Shown: positions 5,026 through 7,206 of the stretch, piece by piece
Numbering within the stretch: the stretch's first letter is position 1
Layout: the number at the start of each line of letters is the position of its first letter
Assembly (NCBI GenBank): GCA_003141915.1
Contig: PLNY01000216.1
Span: 5,520 to 12,725, forward strand
Length of the DNA stretch: 7,206 bases
From: Anaerolineae bacterium
Lineage (GTDB): Bacteria; Chloroflexota; Anaerolineae; Anaerolineales; Villigracilaceae
Reading direction: 5' to 3'
The notes under the pieces: generated by a model
Seen by the model: only the letters and a program-made list of their open reading frames with translations
What the model was told of the DNA's origin: nothing
Databases searched by the model: none
Translations under genes and position numbers: made by a program

Positions 5026-5598
5026 ATGACCCGAGATGATATTCTTGACGCCGCAGCACAGGTGATTCGCAAAAAGGGATTTCACGCGGCTTCGATGGCC
5101 GACATCGCCAGCGCTGTCAATCTGCAAAAAGCCAGCCTTTATCACCACGTTTCCAGCAAGCAGGAAATCCTGCTCGAACTTCTTGACCGCGCCTTGGAAA
5201 TGCTGACCGCCCAAATTGCTCCCATCGTCAATCAATCCATACCGGCTGATGAAAAGCTTCGCCGAATGATTCATGTTTATTTACAGTCGCTGGCCGAGAA
5301 TCCCGATCTGTCTTCTATTCTATTATTCGAGCATCGTTCACTGGATAAGAAATCTCATGCCCGCCATGTTCCGAATCGTGATCGATTCGAAAGCCTGTGG
5401 CGGGATGTGGTCCATGAAGGCGTTCGCGCCAAATTATTTGCTTGTACTGATGTCGGTCTCGCGGTACGAGGTTTGATGGGTATCCTGAATTGGACGTTGA
5501 CATGGTACCATCCCGATGGCCCTTTGTCCATTGAAAAGATCGCGGATCACTACACTGATTTATTTTTCAATGGCCTGTTGAAAAAACAAAAGGAGTGA
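5026..5598 (+). CDS. TetR/AcrR-family transcriptional regulator
   Basis: The 190-aa protein has the standard N-terminal TetR helix-turn-helix: ILDAAAQVIRKKGFHAAS (6-23), then MADIASAVNLQKASLYHHVSSKQEIL (24-49), with recognition helix about 34-41. The C-terminal ligand domain contains GLMGILNWTLTWYHPDGPLS followed by IADHYTDLFFNGL, wording typical of the KstR2-like and fatty-acid-type TetR subgroup that responds to acyl-CoAs. An in-frame TAA at 5020-5022 fixes the start at or after 5026; the ribosome site is weak, as expected of a short leader. Three nt separate its stop from the next gene, and that gene's Shine-Dalgarno lies inside its last codons. It most likely represses itself and the acyl-CoA dehydrogenase genes through the palindrome at 5001-5018, with an acyl-CoA as inducer (inference from the neighbours). 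Confidence 0.92.
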   Translation: MTRDDILDAAAQVIRKKGFHAASMADIASAVNLQKASLYHHVSSKQEILLELLDRALEMLTAQIAPIVNQSIPADEKLRRMIHVYLQSLAENPDLSSILLFEHRSLDKKSHARHVPNRDRFESLWRDVVHEGVRAKLFACTDVGLAVRGLMGILNWTLTWYHPDGPLSIEKIADHYTDLFFNGLLKKQKE

Positions 5599-5601
5599 GG
5601 A

Positions 5602-6699
5602 ATGGTTTCATTTGAACCCAGTGAAGAGCAGCAAATGCTGGTCGAGGCAGTGGGGAAGTATGCCAGCAATGATTTGCGGACGGCATCTCACGAAGCGGAA
5701 GAGAGCTGCGAACTGCCGAAGAAACTCGTCAGCAAAGGCTGGAAACTTGGCGTTCTGCAAGCCTCGATTCCCGAAGCCTATGGCGGTTTTGGCGAACACT
5801 CTGCGGTTACCGGCGTGCTAGCCACAGAAGAATTGGTATTTGGCGATCTCTCCGGCGCGTTGGCGGTTATGACGCCATCTTTGTTTGCTATCCCCATTTT
5901 GCTTTGCGGCAGTGATGAGCAGAAGAAAAAATATCTGCCAAAAATCATTGCAGGTGATTGGCATCCATATACTGCGGCATTGATCGAATACGTGTTTGAT
6001 TTTGATGCCAATGATTTAAGAACCCATGCCGAATTAACCAACGGCGAATATATCCTGAACGGTGAGAAAGCCTTTGTGCCATTCGCAAAAGATTCTGAAA
6101 CTATTTTGATTTATGCAAAGTGTGATGGCAAGACGCAGGGCTTTATTGTTCCGAATAATGCAGTGGGATTAAGTGTCCATGATGAGCGCGAAAAGTTGAT
6201 GGGATTGAATGCGCTTCCGTTATATCGAGTCAAGCTGGATAATGTAAAAGTCTCCGCGTCAAATCGACTGGGCGGCGCTTCGGGTCACGACTTTGAACCG
6301 GTTCTGGCTTCGATGCGCCTTGCCTCCGCCTCAGCCGCTCTCGGCGTGGCGCGAGGCGCATTCGAATATTCGCGCGATTACGCCAAGGAGCGCGAAGCCT
6401 TCGGCGTGAAGATCGCGCAAAAGCAAGCGATTGCGTTTATGCTGGCTGAGATGCGGACCGAGATCGAGGCGATGCGTTTGCTGACGTGGGAAGCCGCGTG
6501 GAAACTGGATCAAGGAAAAGAGGACGCGTTCACCGAAGCGTATCTTGCATCAACCGGCGCGGCGGATATGGCGATGATGGTCACTGATCGCGCGGTCCAA
6601 ATCCTGGGCGGGCATGGCTACATCCGTGAGAACCTGGTTGAAATGTGGATGCGGAATGGCCGCGGCCTTGCAATGTTGACGGGTCTTGCGATTGTGTAA
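5602..6699 (+). CDS. Acyl-CoA dehydrogenase-like protein lacking flavin motif and catalytic base
   Basis: At 365 aa it covers the three acyl-CoA dehydrogenase parts: helical N-domain (4-115), beta middle domain (about 120-215) and helical C-domain (about 225-365). Kept signatures are IPEAYGGFG (56-64), the YILNGEKAFV strand (150-159), REAFGVKIAQKQAIAFMLAEM (264-284) and QILGGHGYIRE (333-343). Missing ones are notable. The flavin-contacting TEPGAGSD block is replaced by IEYVFDFD (128-135). The position of the usual catalytic Glu near the C-terminus (IYEGT in relatives) aligns with LTGL, giving T360. The alternative helix-G Glu position before Arg is M238. It therefore probably works with the dehydrogenase encoded next to it, supplying R264 and the QxxGGxGY loop to a shared FAD site. 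AAAGGAG (5589-5595) lies 6 nt before the ATG. A decayed single-subunit enzyme is the alternative. Confidence 0.88.
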   Translation: MVSFEPSEEQQMLVEAVGKYASNDLRTASHEAEESCELPKKLVSKGWKLGVLQASIPEAYGGFGEHSAVTGVLATEELVFGDLSGALAVMTPSLFAIPILLCGSDEQKKKYLPKIIAGDWHPYTAALIEYVFDFDANDLRTHAELTNGEYILNGEKAFVPFAKDSETILIYAKCDGKTQGFIVPNNAVGLSVHDEREKLMGLNALPLYRVKLDNVKVSASNRLGGASGHDFEPVLASMRLASASAALGVARGAFEYSRDYAKEREAFGVKIAQKQAIAFMLAEMRTEIEAMRLLTWEAAWKLDQGKEDAFTEAYLASTGAADMAMMVTDRAVQILGGHGYIRENLVEMWMRNGRGLAMLTGLAIV

Positions 6700-6710
6700 G
6701 TGAGGCAGGA

Positions 6711-7206
6711 ATGGCTATCGAATTTGAATCACCAAAACCTATCGTCCAAGCGCAGACAATCTTAAAGACTGTTGCGCAAGAAATGATGCGCTCGAAGTCG
6801 CGTTACTTCGATGAGCACGAACATGAGATACCGTGGGATTACATTGAGTTTATACATTCTGCCATGAAAGCCATGGGCGGCGCCTCGCTGACTCCAAAAG
6901 AACCGTTGCCCACGGGGAATGAAGCGGCGGGTAATAAACGTCCACTGATTGGTTATCAACTGCTGGCAACTCAAATTGAAATGCTGGCTTGGGGTGACGT
7001 GGGGATATATCTCAATACGCCCGGCGGCGGACTCGGCGCAGCAGCAGTGCAAGCCGCTGGTTCGCCCGAACAATGTGCGAAATTCCTGGCGCGCTTTGGT
7101 GAAGAAAAACCAACGTTTGCTGCGATGTGCATGACCGAACCCGGTGCTGGCTCGGACACTTCGGCAATCCGCACGAAGGCTGTGCTGGATGAAAAGACCC
7201 ATGAAT
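6711..7206 (+). CDS. Acyl-CoA dehydrogenase, N-terminal part (cut by window end)
   Basis: 165 complete codons are visible from the ATG at 6711, which is preceded by GAGGCAGGA and lies 11 nt after the previous stop; the frame continues past the edge. The N-terminal helical domain includes LIGYQLLATQIEMLAWGD (79-96) and the loop NTPGGGLGAAAV (102-113), equivalent to the PGLG..A region of relatives. It is followed by CMTEPGAGSDTSAIRT (140-155), the intact flavin and acyl-CoA contacting motif that the upstream protein lacks. This supports a functional, FAD-binding dehydrogenase subunit and a possible heteromer with its neighbour. It oxidises an acyl-CoA to the 2-enoyl-CoA, passing electrons to an electron-transfer flavoprotein in the usual pathway. 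The substrate cannot be deduced, and the catalytic base lies outside the window. Confidence 0.92.
   Translation, partial: MAIEFESPKPIVQAQTILKTVAQEMMRSKSRYFDEHEHEIPWDYIEFIHSAMKAMGGASLTPKEPLPTGNEAAGNKRPLIGYQLLATQIEMLAWGDVGIYLNTPGGGLGAAAVQAAGSPEQCAKFLARFGEEKPTFAAMCMTEPGAGSDTSAIRTKAVLDEKTHE

Noticed and set aside
4918..5274. 118-codon minus-strand open frame overlapping the TetR gene
   Set aside because: It is antisense to the helix-turn-helix coding region and crosses the promoter and operator; no ribosome site or domain is seen.

Overview
The window looks like chromosomal DNA of an uncultured or environmental bacterium with mid-range GC content. I favour Chloroflexota, class Anaerolineae. The reasons are the mix of a CsbD-like protein, a stand-alone Roadblock/LC7 protein and DNRLRE-type secreted proteins, and dispersed palindromes of the GTCATTGCGAGCG type. 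This placement is inference from gene content and style; no marker in the window proves it. There is no rRNA, tRNA, CRISPR array, transposase or phage gene.

Layout. Positions 1-4859 carry five genes, all on the minus strand. Read in transcription order they are a 124-aa Roadblock/LC7 protein (4859-4485), CTP synthase pyrG (4240-2630, GTG start), a 233-aa multi-pass membrane protein of unknown function (2370-1669), a 76-aa CsbD-like protein (1450-1220), and a secreted DNRLRE-like beta-sandwich protein that runs off the left edge (864-1). The gaps between them (166-355 bp) are wide and rich in inverted repeats, so these are probably separate transcription units and not one operon. From 5026 to the right edge the strand switches. 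A TetR-family repressor (5026-5598) is followed after 3 nt by an acyl-CoA dehydrogenase-like gene (5602-6699), and after 11 nt by a second one that is cut by the window end (6711 onward). This is a tight operon headed by a promoter and a palindrome that is probably the TetR operator.

How the genes fit together. The right-hand operon reads as a self-repressed acyl-CoA oxidation module. The first dehydrogenase lacks the TEPGAGSD flavin motif and has no glutamate at either usual catalytic-base position, while the second has an intact TEPGAGSD. This suggests that the two form a heteromeric enzyme. The left-hand genes share no obvious pathway: pyrG is housekeeping, Roadblock proteins usually act on small Ras-like GTPases, and CsbD proteins are stress-associated.

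Most worth a second look: (1) the PyrG glutaminase triad, where the usual His is Asp509; (2) the complementary acyl-CoA dehydrogenase pair; (3) a roughly 150-bp inverted-repeat element at 964-1116 flanked by a perfect 10-bp direct repeat, which looks like a MITE; (4) a second, different palindromic repeat element wedged between the Roadblock gene and pyrG. I found no clear new defence system or comparable multi-gene system.
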